A stretch of 64,000 bases of DNA from Roseovarius bejariae (GCF_009669325.1 NZ_SZWE01000001.1:1240402-1304401), one strand, 5' to 3'; positions 44,754 through 54,544 are shown, counted from the first letter of the stretch. A program made the numbers and translations. Notes: generated by a model not told the origin, from the letters alone.

Positions 44754-45350
44754 ATGATCCGTATCGTTTTGATTTTCGCAGGGTTCCTCAGCGTCACTAT
44801 CGCATTGATCATGCTGCAACCAAGCGGCCCCCGGCAAACCGCCGCACTAGGCGCTGACATCCCGGACACCGACCCCACGGTCACCCGACAGGACACCGCT
44901 CTTGAAACGCTGACCGACGTTGCCCCGACACCTGACATCGACACGAACAAAACGGCGGCACAACCAACCCCGGAAACCACGACACGGCCCAAGACAGAGA
45001 CCCTTGAAACCATGGTTCTCAGCGCCCTGAAACAAGGCCAGTCCGAGGATTACATCACCGCATTGGTCAATGACGCTGCCGACAAGGGCAAGGTCCAGGT
45101 CCCCGACAACCTGATCACCTCAGAAGGCCGGGTCGATACCTCCGCCCTTCTGGCAACCCTGACGCAATCGGCCAAGCCCACCACTTACACGCACACCGTT
45201 TCGCCCGGCGATACGCTGGCGTCGATTTCCTATCGCTACTACGGCCGCACCGAACACGGGCCCGCGATCATGGCCGCCAACCCCGATCTGCTTCCCTCCG
45301 AGGCGCATCTGACCACCGGGCAGGACATCGTGATCCCCAAGCTCCAATAG
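44754..45350 (+). CDS. LysM-domain protein
   Basis: 198 residues from the ATG at 44754 (AAGGA seven bases upstream). A single N-terminal helix (IRIVLIFAGFLSVTIALIML) anchors it or serves as signal; the middle is Thr/Pro/Asp-rich; the C-terminal 50 residues are a LysM motif (HTVSPGDTLASISYRYYGR, ending GQDIVIPKL) that binds peptidoglycan. A further stretch open upstream of 44754 has no ribosome site. Likely an envelope protein; terminators follow. Confidence 0.85.
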   Translation: MIRIVLIFAGFLSVTIALIMLQPSGPRQTAALGADIPDTDPTVTRQDTALETLTDVAPTPDIDTNKTAAQPTPETTTRPKTETLETMVLSALKQGQSEDYITALVNDAADKGKVQVPDNLITSEGRVDTSALLATLTQSAKPTTYTHTVSPGDTLASISYRYYGRTEHGPAIMAANPDLLPSEAHLTTGQDIVIPKLQ

Positions 45351-45383
45351 GTTTATACCAGTCAACATGGCAGGAGTGATTGA

Positions 45384-45407
45384 GGGGCCGGTTCAACGGC
45401 CCCCTTT
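45384..45407 (+). terminator. Terminator after the LysM gene
   Basis: GGGGCCG (45384-45390) and CGGCCCC (45397-45403) form a 7 bp GC stem with a 6 nt loop followed by CCTTT, 34 bp past the stop. A typical Rho-independent arrangement with a short T-run. Confidence 0.65.
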
Positions 45408-45475
45408 CATTTGCAGGGGGCAATGCCACGCACACCCACCCCGGGACCTCCCGCAAAAGGCCCCGACATAACAAA

Positions 45476-45505
45476 AGGCCCGGATCACATGATCCGGGCC
45501 TCTTT
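45476..45505 (-). terminator. Terminator of the F0 ATP synthase operon
   Basis: Twelve-base arms (45476-45487 and 45490-45501, AGGCCCGGATCA and its complement) enclose two bases, with A/T runs on both sides; on the minus strand the stem is followed by TTTTGTT. It lies 24 bp beyond the atpF stop. Confidence 0.8.
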
Positions 45506-45528
45506 CATTCCATTGCAAACGCCGTGCC

Positions 45529-46089
45529 TTAGTGCAGCTTGGCGTCCACCTGACCGATCGCTTCGTCGATCAGCTTGTTACCCTCGGTCGCGGTCATCTG
45601 CTTGGCCACAACATCCTTTGCGGCCCCCACGGCGATGGCAATCGCCTTGTCGCGGACTTCCTTGACGGCATTCGCCTCGGCCGATGCGATCTGGTCTTCG
45701 GCGGCCTGAATACGGCGCGCGATCGAGGTTTTCAGATCTTCCTTGGCCTGTTCCGCCGCCTCGGCGGCTTCTTCCTTGGCATGGGCCACGATGCGGTCGG
45801 CCTGCGCCTGCACTTCCTTCTGCTTGCGCTCGTAGCTGGCCAGCAGGGTCTGTGCCTCTTCACGCAGGGCGCGGGCCTCGTCCAGTTCGGCCTTGATACC
45901 CTCGGCGCGTTCATCCAGCTTCTGCCCCAGCAGGCTGGGCACCTTGAAGTAGAAGACCACGCCCACGAAGACGATAAACGCCATCAGGACGATGAAGTTG
46001 GTATTACCCAGCGAAAAGAACGGGCCGCTCGCGGCCAGTGCGGGGCTTGCCATGGTCATGGCGGCGAACATTGCGATGTATCGTGCCAT
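45529..46089 (-). CDS. atpF: ATP synthase F0 subunit b
   Basis: 186 residues: a signal-like start (ASPALA), one membrane helix ([23 protein letters not shown]) and a long charged helix with heptad character that forms the peripheral stalk with b'. It is last in the F0 operon and separated from the b' gene by 5 bp. F1 genes are elsewhere, as is usual in Rhodobacterales. Confidence 0.95.
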   Translation of the reverse strand: MARYIAMFAAMTMASPALAASGPFFSLGNTNFIVLMAFIVFVGVVFYFKVPSLLGQKLDERAEGIKAELDEARALREEAQTLLASYERKQKEVQAQADRIVAHAKEEAAEAAEQAKEDLKTSIARRIQAAEDQIASAEANAVKEVRDKAIAIAVGAAKDVVAKQMTATEGNKLIDEAIGQVDAKLH

Positions 46090-46094
46090 ATCGG

Positions 46095-46646
46095 TTACCC
46101 CTTCATCCGTGAATTGATCGCCGCGGTGATGGATTTCGCGTCGGCCTTGCCACCCATGGCGCCCACCAGTTCCTTGGCGGTGTCCTTGGCAACGTCCTTG
46201 ACGCTGTCCATGGCATTGGCGCGAATCTCGGCGATTTTCTTTTCGCCTTCCGCTGCCTTGGCCGCGATTTCGGCATCGGCCTTGGCCGTTGCGTCGTCCA
46301 GTTCGGCTTTGATCTCGGCCTTGGTCTGGTTGACGATGTCCTGCGCCTGCGCGCGGGCATCGGCCAGTGCCTTGTTATAGGCTTCCTCGGCCTCGACGGC
46401 TTTCGCCTTGAGGTCCTCGGCCGCGGCCAGATCGTTGGTGATGGTCCCCTGACGCTCGGCCAGCACGGCAGTAATCCGCGGCAGCGCGATGCGCGACAGG
46501 AAGAAGAAGATCACGACGAGCGTGACAATGAGCCAGAAAATCTGGTTGGGCCACCAGTCAAAGCAAAGCTGCGGCATGCCGACGGCAGAGCCGTCAACGA
46601 CACAGGTGCTTGTGCTTGCGGTGCCCGCTGTTGTTTCGGTCGCCAT
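46095..46646 (-). CDS. atpX: ATP synthase F0 subunit b' (second peripheral-stalk subunit)
   Basis: 183 residues. A polar N-terminus with CVVDGS and MPQLCFDWW precedes one membrane helix ([25 protein letters not shown]), then a long Ala/Glu/Lys-rich helix (about 60-175). The PQLxFDWWxNQIFWL pattern is typical of b' in photosynthetic and related alphaproteobacteria. It forms a heterodimer stalk with AtpF. Named by position between atpE and atpF. Confidence 0.93.
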   Translation of the reverse strand: MATETTAGTASTSTCVVDGSAVGMPQLCFDWWPNQIFWLIVTLVVIFFFLSRIALPRITAVLAERQGTITNDLAAAEDLKAKAVEAEEAYNKALADARAQAQDIVNQTKAEIKAELDDATAKADAEIAAKAAEGEKKIAEIRANAMDSVKDVAKDTAKELVGAMGGKADAKSITAAINSRMKG

Positions 46647-46729
46647 CGCGTCCTCCGTCGGAACTGTGTCTCACTATCGGGCGGCCCGTGAAACAGGCCG
46701 CCCGCGCGTAAGGATAAGGTTCCGTAGGC

Positions 46730-46954
46730 TTAGACGGCGAACATCAGCAGCAGAGCGACGAGGAACGAGAAGATCCCCAAGGCTTCTGCGAACGCGATGC
46801 CGATGAACAGGGTGGCGGTTTGACCGGCAGCCGCCGAGGGGTTGCGCAGGGCGCCCGACAGGAAGTTGCCTGCCACGTTGCCCACACCGATGGCAGCAGC
46901 GCCAGAACCGATTGCAGCCAGACCAGCGCCGATATGTGCGAGTTCGCCTTCCAT
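46730..46954 (-). CDS. atpE: ATP synthase F0 subunit c
   Basis: 74 residues, two helices: [22 protein letters not shown] and [23 protein letters not shown], with the proton-binding Glu in IAFAEALG. The RNPSA loop contacts F1. These form the c-ring. It lies between atpB and the b' gene. Confidence 0.97.
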   Translation of the reverse strand: MEGELAHIGAGLAAIGSGAAAIGVGNVAGNFLSGALRNPSAAAGQTATLFIGIAFAEALGIFSFLVALLLMFAV

Positions 46955-47009
46955 GATGTATCTCCTTACGATTGGAAGTTAGTAAATCAGGTGTTGAGGG
47001 GGTCGGACC

Positions 47010-47765
47010 TTAGTGCGACGGATGCAGTGCATCCTTCAGGTACACACAGGTCAGAATGGTAAAGACATAGGCCTGGATGAAGGCGACAAGCACCTCAAGG
47101 CCATACATTGCGGTGATCGCCAGAACCGACACCGGGCTGACCACGGCAATCGCGGCGAAGCCTGCGAAAACCTTGATCACGGCGTGACCGGCCATCAGGT
47201 TGCCCGCCAGACGAATGGAGTGGCTCACCGGACGCACGAAGTAGGAAATGATTTCGATCACGGCCAAGATCGGGCGCAGCGCAAGCGGCGCGCTCGACAC
47301 CCAGAACAGACCAAGGAACCCGGCCCCGTTCTTGACGAAGCCCACGACGGTCACGGTCACGAAAACCAGCAGCGCCAGAAGCACGGTCACCGCGAAATGC
47401 GAGGTGGTGGTGAAAGACATCGGGATGAGGCCAAGAAAGTTGGCGAACACGATGAACATGAACAGGGTCATGATGTAGGGGAAGAAGCCCACGGCATCCT
47501 TGCCGGCCACGTCTTCGACCATCTTGTAGATGAACCCATAGGCCAGCTCACCCACCGACTGCATGCGCCCGGGGATGGTCGAGCGTTTCGAAGTGCCCAG
47601 AACCATCAGCAGGACAACCGCAACCACGGTCAGTGCCATCCAGAGCGTCACGTTGGTGATCGTGAACAGGCCCACCGGGCCGTCGCCGAACAACGGCTTC
47701 ACGATGAACTGATCCATCGGGTGGAATACCAGACCGCCTTCTTCGCCGTGCGCTTCAGTCGCCAT
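47010..47765 (-). CDS. atpB: ATP synthase F0 subunit a
   Basis: 251 residues with about six helices. The conserved region [18 protein letters not shown] carries the essential Arg, and the last helix reads [23 protein letters not shown]. It forms the proton half-channels beside the c-ring. Its start overlaps the atpI end by 11 bp. Confidence 0.97.
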   Translation of the reverse strand: MATEAHGEEGGLVFHPMDQFIVKPLFGDGPVGLFTITNVTLWMALTVVAVVLLMVLGTSKRSTIPGRMQSVGELAYGFIYKMVEDVAGKDAVGFFPYIMTLFMFIVFANFLGLIPMSFTTTSHFAVTVLLALLVFVTVTVVGFVKNGAGFLGLFWVSSAPLALRPILAVIEIISYFVRPVSHSIRLAGNLMAGHAVIKVFAGFAAIAVVSPVSVLAITAMYGLEVLVAFIQAYVFTILTCVYLKDALHPSH

Positions 47766-48120
47766 CTTTCGTCCTCTCCTCGTCGCCCGCGTCGGGCGCT
47801 GTAGTGTCGTTGGCCTCTTCGGCCATGTTCGTCTTCTGCATCTCGGCGGCGCTGCGCATCATCGTCTGCACACCGGCCGCGAGGCCCAGAAATGTAAACA
47901 GCACCAGGAAAATCGGGATCGTCCCGAACAGGCTGTCCAGCCCGTACCCAATGCCGAACCCGATCATCAGACCGGTCACAAGTTCGATCACCATTCGCCA
48001 TGCCTGCTGTGCCTGGCTATAGTGCTCTTCCTGGTGGGGTTTGGGTTGCTCCTTGGTCTTGAGCTTTTCGATCCTGTTCTCAAGCTCCTCAAGGCGCTTG
48101 CGCTGGTCAGGATCGGTCAC
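47755..48120 (-). CDS. atpI: ATP synthase assembly protein AtpI (GTG start)
   Basis: 121 residues. I start at the GTG at 48120 because GGAGGGG lies eight bases upstream and the protein then begins [17 protein letters not shown]; an ATG 117 bp further upstream has no ribosome site. Two helices ([19 protein letters not shown] and [17 protein letters not shown]) match AtpI, which helps assemble the c-ring. It opens the F0 operon; the 285 bp to the divergent ArsR-type gene holds no gene and should contain both promoters. Confidence 0.88.
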   Translation of the reverse strand: MTDPDQRKRLEELENRIEKLKTKEQPKPHQEEHYSQAQQAWRMVIELVTGLMIGFGIGYGLDSLFGTIPIFLVLFTFLGLAAGVQTMMRSAAEMQKTNMAEEANDTTAPDAGDEERTKDGD

Positions 48121-48405
48121 CTTTTGCCCCTCCGAAACGGTTGGGCATGTGCTATGCTGCGGGGGGCGCTGAGTCAAGCACGCCTGCCGCGTCGCGGAAA
48201 ATACTCCAAGCCACTGAATATAAATGATTTTTATCAACCCCCGGAGTCCACGGATATTCTGCCGCAGGCTACGAAACCCCGTATTCCGGCCACCTACCCA
48301 TATTCAACCAAACGGTTGAGAATGAAAAACCGGGGGGCCCCCATCCCCCTCCCAATCGCGCCAAAGCAGTTGACGCCGCCGCAAACGCGCGGCTTAACAA
48401 GACCC

Positions 48406-48735
48406 ATGGCCAATGACCTCGATACCGTCTTCCACGCGCTCGCCGATCCCACCCGGCGCACGATCCTGGCCATGCTCCTCGAAGACGACATGGCCGTCAC
48501 CGATGTCGCCGCCCCCTTCGACAAAAGCCTTGCCGCCATTTCCAAGCATCTCGGCATCCTCACCCGCGCGGGCCTGATCAGCCAGGAACAACGCGGCCGC
48601 GTGAAATGGTGCAAGCTGGAGCCCGACGCCCTGCGCGATGCCAGCATCTGGATGCAGGGGTTCGGGCAATTCGAAGCCGTGAACCTCGACGCTTTCGAAC
48701 GCTTCCTCGCCAAGGAACTGCCCGAGGATGGCTGA
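48406..48735 (+). CDS. ArsR/SmtB-type winged-helix regulator
   Basis: 109 residues from the ATG at 48406. The winged helix reads VFHALADPTRRTILAMLLE and KSLAAISKHLGILTRAGLIS, with RGRVKWCKLEPDAL after it. No metal-binding Cys cluster is evident, so it is more like the Rhodobacterales ArsR members paired with SRPBCC proteins. It overlaps the following glycosyltransferase by 8 bp, so the two are translated together. Confidence 0.9.
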   Translation: MANDLDTVFHALADPTRRTILAMLLEDDMAVTDVAAPFDKSLAAISKHLGILTRAGLISQEQRGRVKWCKLEPDALRDASIWMQGFGQFEAVNLDAFERFLAKELPEDG

Positions 48736-49696
48736 CCCCCAAGGCCCCCCGCCCGACGCACAAGTCGAAACCCTGCGCGATGCCACCGTGGTGCCCATGG
48801 CCGAAGGCCGGGATCAGGCCTGCGGCGTCCTGCGCGCCGATGGCAGCTTCTGCGACATCTCCGCAACCCGCCTCTCGGCGGGCCGGATCACCGGCACGCC
48901 CGCCGCGCCGGATAGCACCACGCCCTTACCGGGCCGCCACCTCTATGCCGGGCTTGGGCGGCACCACTTCGGTCATTTCCTCGTGGAAACCATCACCCGC
49001 CTCTGGGCACTCGACGCACAAGCCAAGGATTGCGACGGCATCGTCGTGATCCCCAAGCACGGCATCGATTTCAACGCCGTCATGCGCCGCCGCCTCGGGG
49101 CCTTCCTGGATCTGCTGTCGGGCGGCCTGCCCGTGCATATCGCCACAACGCCTCTCACGGTCGAAACCCTGCATGTCCCGACACAGGGCATCGGGCATAT
49201 GTCATGGCTCACCGCCACACCCGAGTTCCGCCACTATGTCCGCCAACGGCTGACCGCACAGATCACGCCGAAAGGTCCCGAGAAACTTTATATCTCGCGT
49301 ACGGGCCTCAAGGATGCGGCACAGGCCATGGATCAGGAGGCCCGCGTCGAAACAGTGATGAAAAACGCTGGCTACACCATTTTCCACCCGCAAAATCACT
49401 CGCTCCCTGTGCAATGCAGCCGCTACATGGCCGCCAAACAGATCGTCGGCCCCGACGGCTCGGCCTTCCATCTCGCGCCTTTCGTATTGCAAAAGGGCAC
49501 CCGCGTCGGCCTGATCCAACGCCGCCACCGGCAGGATGTCTTCGACGCCCTCACCGCGCAAATCCGCGCCTTCTGCGAGGCCGAGCTTGTCACCTTCAAC
49601 CCGCTCTTGCCACCGGACAACCCCGCGCGCCCCGATACACCACAGATGTTTTTCCCATGGCTCAAACGGGGGCTGAGGCGCTCAGGCTTCCTTTGA
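48728..49696 (+). CDS. Family 61 glycosyltransferase (DUF563)
   Basis: 322 residues. The DUF563/GT61 core is visible: YAGLGRHHFGHFLVETITRLWAL, LYISRTGL, ENLSRNAGY-like VMKNAGYTIFHPQ, and IVGPDGSAFHLAPF. Such enzymes transfer sugars to surface or capsular glycans. It overlaps an ArsR-type gene upstream and by 15 bp the stop of a converging transporter. Confidence 0.85.
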   Translation: MADPQGPPPDAQVETLRDATVVPMAEGRDQACGVLRADGSFCDISATRLSAGRITGTPAAPDSTTPLPGRHLYAGLGRHHFGHFLVETITRLWALDAQAKDCDGIVVIPKHGIDFNAVMRRRLGAFLDLLSGGLPVHIATTPLTVETLHVPTQGIGHMSWLTATPEFRHYVRQRLTAQITPKGPEKLYISRTGLKDAAQAMDQEARVETVMKNAGYTIFHPQNHSLPVQCSRYMAAKQIVGPDGSAFHLAPFVLQKGTRVGLIQRRHRQDVFDALTAQIRAFCEAELVTFNPLLPPDNPARPDTPQMFFPWLKRGLRRSGFL

Positions 49697-50578
49697 TCCG
49701 TGCTCGTCCTTGAGCAACAGCGCCAGGGCCACAAGGATCAAGGCCACCCCCGGCAACAGCTTCAGCGGCGGCAACCCCTCGCCCAGCGCCACCAGCCAGC
49801 AGATCACCCAAACCGGCGTAAGATAGGTATAGGCCATGACCTTCGCACTCGGCAGACGCAACGTGGCATATTGCAACAGAACAAATGTCAACGCCGTCGC
49901 CATCGCCGCCGTGTAGACAACGGTGATCCAGACGATCGGCGGCAATGCCGCCCAATCGGTCGCCCGGATCTCGCCCCAGCCGGCCACGAGGATCATCCCC
50001 GTCGCCGCCACCAGCGCCCCGAAGGAAAAGGCAATCGGGCTTTCGCCACGGTTGAGGCGCGGTACCAGGGGCGCATATAGCGCATGTGCGACACAGCCCA
50101 TGAAATAAATCGCCACCCCGCGGCCCACCTCGAAGGCCACCAGCGCGTTCAGGTCCGCACGAAAGATCACCCAAAGCGCCCCCAACCCGCCGAAACTCAG
50201 GGCCAGCGCCATGCGCCGGGTCATCACCTGCCGCATCAGGATATACCCAAAGCCTCCGGCCACCACGGGCATGAGGGTAAAGACCGCCGAAAGGCTGACG
50301 GGGGGCGCGGTCTTCAACCCTTCGAACATCGTGACGAAATAGAATCCCATCAGCCCGCCAAGGATCACGAAGCGCCACGGCGCGCGAAACTGCGCCCCCG
50401 TCAATCCGACACGCGCCTGCGCCACGATGCCCAAAAGCACGGCGGCCAGCGCGAAACGCACCGCGTTCATCGCGGTCGAGCCGATATAGGGGCTGGCCAA
50501 CGATCCCAGCGCGAAAGACCCCGCGATCAACCCCGAAAAACACAGCATGGCCAAATGGCCCCGTGCCGCGGCATTCAT
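49682..50578 (-). CDS. EamA/DMT family transporter
   Basis: 298 residues from the ATG at 50578, overlapping the LysR stop by ATGA. Ten membrane helices in two EamA repeats (first about 5-135, second 150-290; LSAVFTLMPVVAGGFGYIL and VMAYTYLTPVWVICWLVALGEG are typical). Probably exports or imports a small metabolite; substrate unknown. Translational coupling with the LysR gene suggests joint function. Confidence 0.9.
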   Translation of the reverse strand: MNAAARGHLAMLCFSGLIAGSFALGSLASPYIGSTAMNAVRFALAAVLLGIVAQARVGLTGAQFRAPWRFVILGGLMGFYFVTMFEGLKTAPPVSLSAVFTLMPVVAGGFGYILMRQVMTRRMALALSFGGLGALWVIFRADLNALVAFEVGRGVAIYFMGCVAHALYAPLVPRLNRGESPIAFSFGALVAATGMILVAGWGEIRATDWAALPPIVWITVVYTAAMATALTFVLLQYATLRLPSAKVMAYTYLTPVWVICWLVALGEGLPPLKLLPGVALILVALALLLKDEHGSKEA

Positions 50579-51456
50579 ACCTCGGCCCAGCCCGCCGCAT
50601 GCGTCTTCAGGAACGACAGGAAGGCCTGCACCTTGCTGGTGCGGTGCAAATCCATATGGGTGACAAGCCACAGGCGCGACGACCATTCCTCGCGCGGCGG
50701 CACAACCTCGGTCAGCCCGCCAATCTCCCGTGCATGCAGGCGCGACATGAACCCAAGGCCCGCACCCTCCTGAATGGCGCGGCGCTGCGCGTGAATATCC
50801 CCGCTGCGAAAGGTGATTTGCCCAAGCGGGATGGTCTCGTGCATCCACCGGAAAAACGGTGCCCTCGAGGCAATATCGTCGGCCCCCACGAACCAATGGT
50901 CCTTCAGGTCCTCTTCGCCCTTGGGCAGGCCATACCGCTCGATATAGGCATCGCTGGCGTAAAGGGTGAAATCCTGCGTCATGAAGGGCTGTACCACGTT
51001 GTCGGGCTGATCCGGGGCCGAGCCCGCCCGCACCGCCACATGCGCCTCGCCGTACTCAAGACGGAACAGCCTGTCCCCCGTCAGGTAACGCACCACGATC
51101 TCCGGGTGGGCCTGCTGAAACTCGGTCAGCACCGGCACAAGAAGGTGGCTCACACTTCCCAGCGAGGTGACCACCAATTCCCCCGACACGTCGTTCCCCC
51201 GCCCCTTGATCCGGCCGGAAAGCTGCGCGAACTGATCATCGGTGGCCTGCGCCACGCGCATCAGGTCCTCGCCCGCCTCTGTCGGGGTGTAGCCCCGCGC
51301 GTGCCGCTGAAACAGCTTCACGCCAAGCCGCTCTTCCAAGGCGTCGATATGACGGATCACCGTGGCATGGTGGACGCCCAGAACCTCCGCCGCGCCGCTG
51401 ACCGTGCCCACCCGCGCCACGTTATAGGCCGTGCGGATTTCATCCCAATTGTCCAT
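50575..51456 (-). CDS. LysR family transcriptional regulator
   Basis: 293 residues. The N-terminal HTH reads YNVARVGTVSGAAEVLGVHHATVIRHIDALEERLGVKLF, followed by a periplasmic-binding-like effector domain (about 95-290). It diverges from azoR, with an inverted repeat AATAC-ATC-GTATT (51500-51512) in the gap, and is coupled to an EamA transporter. Likely controls both units. Confidence 0.92.
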   Translation of the reverse strand: MDNWDEIRTAYNVARVGTVSGAAEVLGVHHATVIRHIDALEERLGVKLFQRHARGYTPTEAGEDLMRVAQATDDQFAQLSGRIKGRGNDVSGELVVTSLGSVSHLLVPVLTEFQQAHPEIVVRYLTGDRLFRLEYGEAHVAVRAGSAPDQPDNVVQPFMTQDFTLYASDAYIERYGLPKGEEDLKDHWFVGADDIASRAPFFRWMHETIPLGQITFRSGDIHAQRRAIQEGAGLGFMSRLHAREIGGLTEVVPPREEWSSRLWLVTHMDLHRTSKVQAFLSFLKTHAAGWAEV

Positions 51457-51499
51457 TTCATGCCATCCAGCTTTGTGCGCTTACAAACAATAAATGTTG

Positions 51500-51512
51500 A
51501 ATACATCGTATT
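51500..51512. promoter_or_regulatory. Candidate LysR operator
   Basis: AATAC (51500-51504) and GTATT (51508-51512) form an inverted repeat in the 120 bp between the divergent LysR and azoR genes. The layout fits a LysR-type site, but binding is inferred. Confidence 0.4.
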
Positions 51513-51576
51513 GAGTTTATTTAAGCACAATGTAACTTCTACCTCAACAACCTAACCCGCATCCAAGAGGTAAAAC

Positions 51577-52164
51577 ATGACAACCCTGCTCCGCATTGAC
51601 AGCTCCGCCCGTACCCAAGGCTCCGTTACCCGTGACCTGACCGCCCGCATCGCCAAGGCGCATGACGGCGCGCAGGTCATTCACCGCGACCTGGCCGAAA
51701 CCCCGGTTCCGCAAATCACCGAAAACTGGGTCACCGCCAATTTCACCCCCGCCGATGACCGCACCGATGCACAGGTCGAAATCCTCGCTTTGTCCGATGA
51801 CCTGCTGGCCGAGCTTGAAGCCGCCGACACCATCGTCATCGGGCTGCCGGTCTATAATTTCGCACCACCCGCCGCACTCAAGGCCTGGGTGGATAACGTG
51901 GCGCGTGTCGGCCGCAGCTTCCGCTACACCGCCGAAGGCCCCGAGGGCCTGCTGACCGGCAAACGCGCGATCCTCGCCATGGCCTCGGGCGGCACCGCCG
52001 AAGGTTCCGAGATCGACTTCGCCTCGACCTACATGCGCCATATCCTCGGCTTTATCGGCATCACCGATGTCACCGTTGTCGCCGCCGACCAGATGGCCCT
52101 CGACGCCGACGCCAGCCTTGAGAAGGCCTCGAAACAAATCGAAAGCCTGCAAGCCGCCGCTTGA
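51577..52164 (+). CDS. azoR: FMN-dependent NADH-azoreductase
   Basis: 195 residues. The flavodoxin-like fold begins LLRIDSSARTQGSVT, with GLPVYNFAPPAALKAWVDNVARVG and ILAMASGG as FMN-contact loops. AzoR reduces quinones and azo bonds with NADH and protects from thiol or quinone stress. It is divergent from a LysR gene, and AAGAGG precedes the ATG. Confidence 0.92.
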   Translation: MTTLLRIDSSARTQGSVTRDLTARIAKAHDGAQVIHRDLAETPVPQITENWVTANFTPADDRTDAQVEILALSDDLLAELEAADTIVIGLPVYNFAPPAALKAWVDNVARVGRSFRYTAEGPEGLLTGKRAILAMASGGTAEGSEIDFASTYMRHILGFIGITDVTVVAADQMALDADASLEKASKQIESLQAAA

Positions 52165-52226
52165 TCATTCTCAAGACGCGACCGGGCCTCGGATGATACG
52201 CTTCATGTCAACCGAGGCCCGATCCA

Positions 52227-52733
52227 ATGCTACGCTCCATCCTTCGCATCACTCTTCTGGCCCTAGTGGCCGTCCTGCCCCGCCCGCTCACGGCGCAATC
52301 CGCCGAGGCCATTGATTTTCACAAGCGGTTCGAAAAGCGGTGCTTTTCCTGCCACGGCCATTCCGGCCCCTTCATGCGCGAACACCTGACGATTGACGCA
52401 TCCGGCACCCTCGTCACCGGCACGGGCCAACCTCTTGAAACCTTCCTGCTGCGTCATGCAGGCGGCCTCGACGCAACCGAAAGCCCCCTGTTCCTGTCGG
52501 TCTTTCGCAAACAGGTCGAAACCGGCGGGTTGTTCCGCGAAAAATGCATCGTTTGCCACGACCGCGCCTATGAAATGGCCCGGCTCGATCTGATCCTGCG
52601 CGACGGGCAGGTCACGGGCCGCTACAGCAACCGCAATATCGGCGAATTCCTCCTGACGCATGGCCGCCTCACCCCTGCCGAGGCTGAAAGGATGACCGAT
52701 GTGTTCTTTGCGCTGCTGCATGGCCGCCGCTGA
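52227..52733 (+). CDS. Exported dihaem c-type protein
   Basis: 168 residues with a signal peptide (ITLLALVAVLPRPLTAQ). Two CxxCH motifs, CFSCH (39-43) and CIVCH (107-111), should bind two c-type haems. Between them is FLLRHAGGLDATESPLF. I do not recognise a named family; it resembles small periplasmic cytochromes. It stands alone between azoR and ffh. Either an electron carrier or a haem sensor. Confidence 0.75.
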   Translation: MLRSILRITLLALVAVLPRPLTAQSAEAIDFHKRFEKRCFSCHGHSGPFMREHLTIDASGTLVTGTGQPLETFLLRHAGGLDATESPLFLSVFRKQVETGGLFREKCIVCHDRAYEMARLDLILRDGQVTGRYSNRNIGEFLLTHGRLTPAEAERMTDVFFALLHGRR

Positions 52734-52795
52734 ACGCGCCCACCATCAGCGATATTGACTCCCCCCCGCCTGCACAGTAAAGCCAACTCAACTTT

Positions 52796-52873
52796 CCGGA
52801 AGTCCCGATGCTTCCGGTCCCATGGGCACAGGCCCGGGATCGCCCCCCACCAGCGAGTTTCGCCCGTGGGGGC
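52796..52873 (+). promoter_or_regulatory. Two hairpins in the ffh leader
   Basis: CCGGAAG (52796-52802) pairs with CTTCCGG (52811-52817), and GCCCCCCAC (52842-52850) with GTGGGGGC (52866-52873), the latter followed by CTTTGTG. They lie 70-145 bp upstream of ffh. The second could be a terminator with a read-through leader; no SRP RNA tetraloop motif was seen. Confidence 0.35.
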
Positions 52874-52941
52874 CTTTGTGATTTGGATCGTCCCTACCTA
52901 CCTTGGGGGCAGAACTTGAAACCGGCGAAGGAGGCCGCGAC

Positions 52942-54444
52942 ATGTTTGAAAATCTGTCCGAACGCCTGTCCGGTGTCTTCGACCGGCTGACGAAACAGGG
53001 CTCGCTCTCCGAGGAAGACGTCAAAACCGCCCTGCGCGAGGTGCGCGTCGCCCTGCTCGAGGCCGACGTGTCGCTGCCCGTCGCGCGCGACTTCATCAAG
53101 ACGGTACAGGATCAGGCCACCGGGCAAGCGGTCACCAAATCCGTCACCCCCGGCCAGCAGGTCGTCAAGATCGTCCACGACGCCCTTGTCGACACTCTCA
53201 CCGGCGCCGAAGACCCCGGCGCGCTGAAAATCGACAATCCCCCCGCCCCGATCCTCATGGTCGGCCTTCAGGGGGGCGGCAAGACCACAACCACCGCCAA
53301 GCTGGCCAAGCGCCTCAAGGAAAGTGACGGCAAGCGCGTGCTGATGGCCTCGCTCGACGTCAACCGCCCGGCGGCCATGGAACAGCTTGCGATCCTCGGC
53401 ACCCAGATCGGCGTCGATACCCTGCCCATCGTCAAGGGCGAAGATCCGGTCGCCATCGCCAAGCGCGCCAAGACCCAGGCCAGCCTCGGCGGCTATGACG
53501 TCTACATGCTCGACACCGCCGGTCGCCTTTCGATCGACGAGGAACTGATGGCGCAGGTCGAAGCGGTGCGCGACGTGGCCAACCCGCGCGAAACCCTGCT
53601 GGTGGTCGATGGCCTGACAGGTCAGGACGCGGTCAACACCGCCCAGAACTTCGATGATCGCATCGGCATCTCCGGCGTGGTCCTCACCCGGATGGATGGC
53701 GACGGGCGCGGCGGCGCGGCCCTGTCGATGCGCGCCGTCACCGGCAAGCCCATCCGCTTCGTCGGCCTCGGCGAAAAGATGGACGCGCTTGAGACGTTTG
53801 AGCCCGAGCGTATCGCCGGCCGCATCTTGGGCATGGGCGACATCGTCTCCCTCGTCGAAAAAGCACAGGAAACCATCGAGGCCGAACAGGCCGAACGCAT
53901 GATGAAGCGCTTCCAGAAGGGTCAGTTCAACATGAACGACCTCAAGATGCAGCTTGAACAGATGCAGAAGATGGGCGGCATGGAAGGTGTCATGGGCATG
54001 ATGCCCGGCATGGGCAAGATGGCCAAGCAAATGGAAGGCGCCGGAATCGACGACAAGATCATCACGCGCCAGATCGCGCTGATCCAGTCGATGACCAAGA
54101 AGGAACGCGCCAACCCCAAGCTCCTGCAAGCCTCGCGCAAGAAACGCATCGCCAAGGGCGCGGGCCTCGAAGTGTCCGAACTCAACAAGTTGCTCAAGAT
54201 GCAGCGGCAGATGGGCGACATGATGAAGAAGATGGGCAAGGGCGGTATGCTGAAACAGGCCATGAAAGGCATGTTCGGCAAAGGCGGCCCCTCCCCCGAA
54301 GACATGCAGGGCATGGACCCAAAAGCCCTGGAACAAGCCGCCAAGCAGATGGGCGGCGGCCTGCCCGGCGGCGGGGGCCTCCCCGGTCTGGGCGGCGGCA
54401 AGGGCCTGCCCCCCGGTCTCTCGGGCTTCGGGAAAAAGAAATAA
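52942..54444 (+). CDS. ffh: Signal recognition particle protein Ffh
   Basis: 500 residues from the ATG at 52942 with AGGAGG eight bases upstream. The N-domain helices begin MFENLSERLSGVFDRL; the G-domain shows GLQGGGKTTTTAKLA, DVNRPAAMEQL, LDTAGRLSIDEEL and TRMDGDGRGGAAL; the M-domain is Met- and Gly-rich to the end. It binds signal sequences and SRP RNA and docks with FtsY. The Gly/Pro-rich tail is long. Confidence 0.97.
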   Translation: MFENLSERLSGVFDRLTKQGSLSEEDVKTALREVRVALLEADVSLPVARDFIKTVQDQATGQAVTKSVTPGQQVVKIVHDALVDTLTGAEDPGALKIDNPPAPILMVGLQGGGKTTTTAKLAKRLKESDGKRVLMASLDVNRPAAMEQLAILGTQIGVDTLPIVKGEDPVAIAKRAKTQASLGGYDVYMLDTAGRLSIDEELMAQVEAVRDVANPRETLLVVDGLTGQDAVNTAQNFDDRIGISGVVLTRMDGDGRGGAALSMRAVTGKPIRFVGLGEKMDALETFEPERIAGRILGMGDIVSLVEKAQETIEAEQAERMMKRFQKGQFNMNDLKMQLEQMQKMGGMEGVMGMMPGMGKMAKQMEGAGIDDKIITRQIALIQSMTKKERANPKLLQASRKKRIAKGAGLEVSELNKLLKMQRQMGDMMKKMGKGGMLKQAMKGMFGKGGPSPEDMQGMDPKALEQAAKQMGGGLPGGGGLPGLGGGKGLPPGLSGFGKKK

Positions 54445-54544
54445 GGGCCCGGTACGCACAGATGCTTTCATCTTTCCCCAAATACTCCCGCCGGAGGCTC
54501 CCCCGGTCGACGCCCGCACAGGCGGCGGGATGTGGGGTGCGCGC

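Noticed and set aside
52734..52941. Possible SRP (4.5S) RNA gene upstream of ffh
   Set aside because: The two hairpins lack the conserved GGAA tetraloop and symmetric internal loop of SRP RNA.
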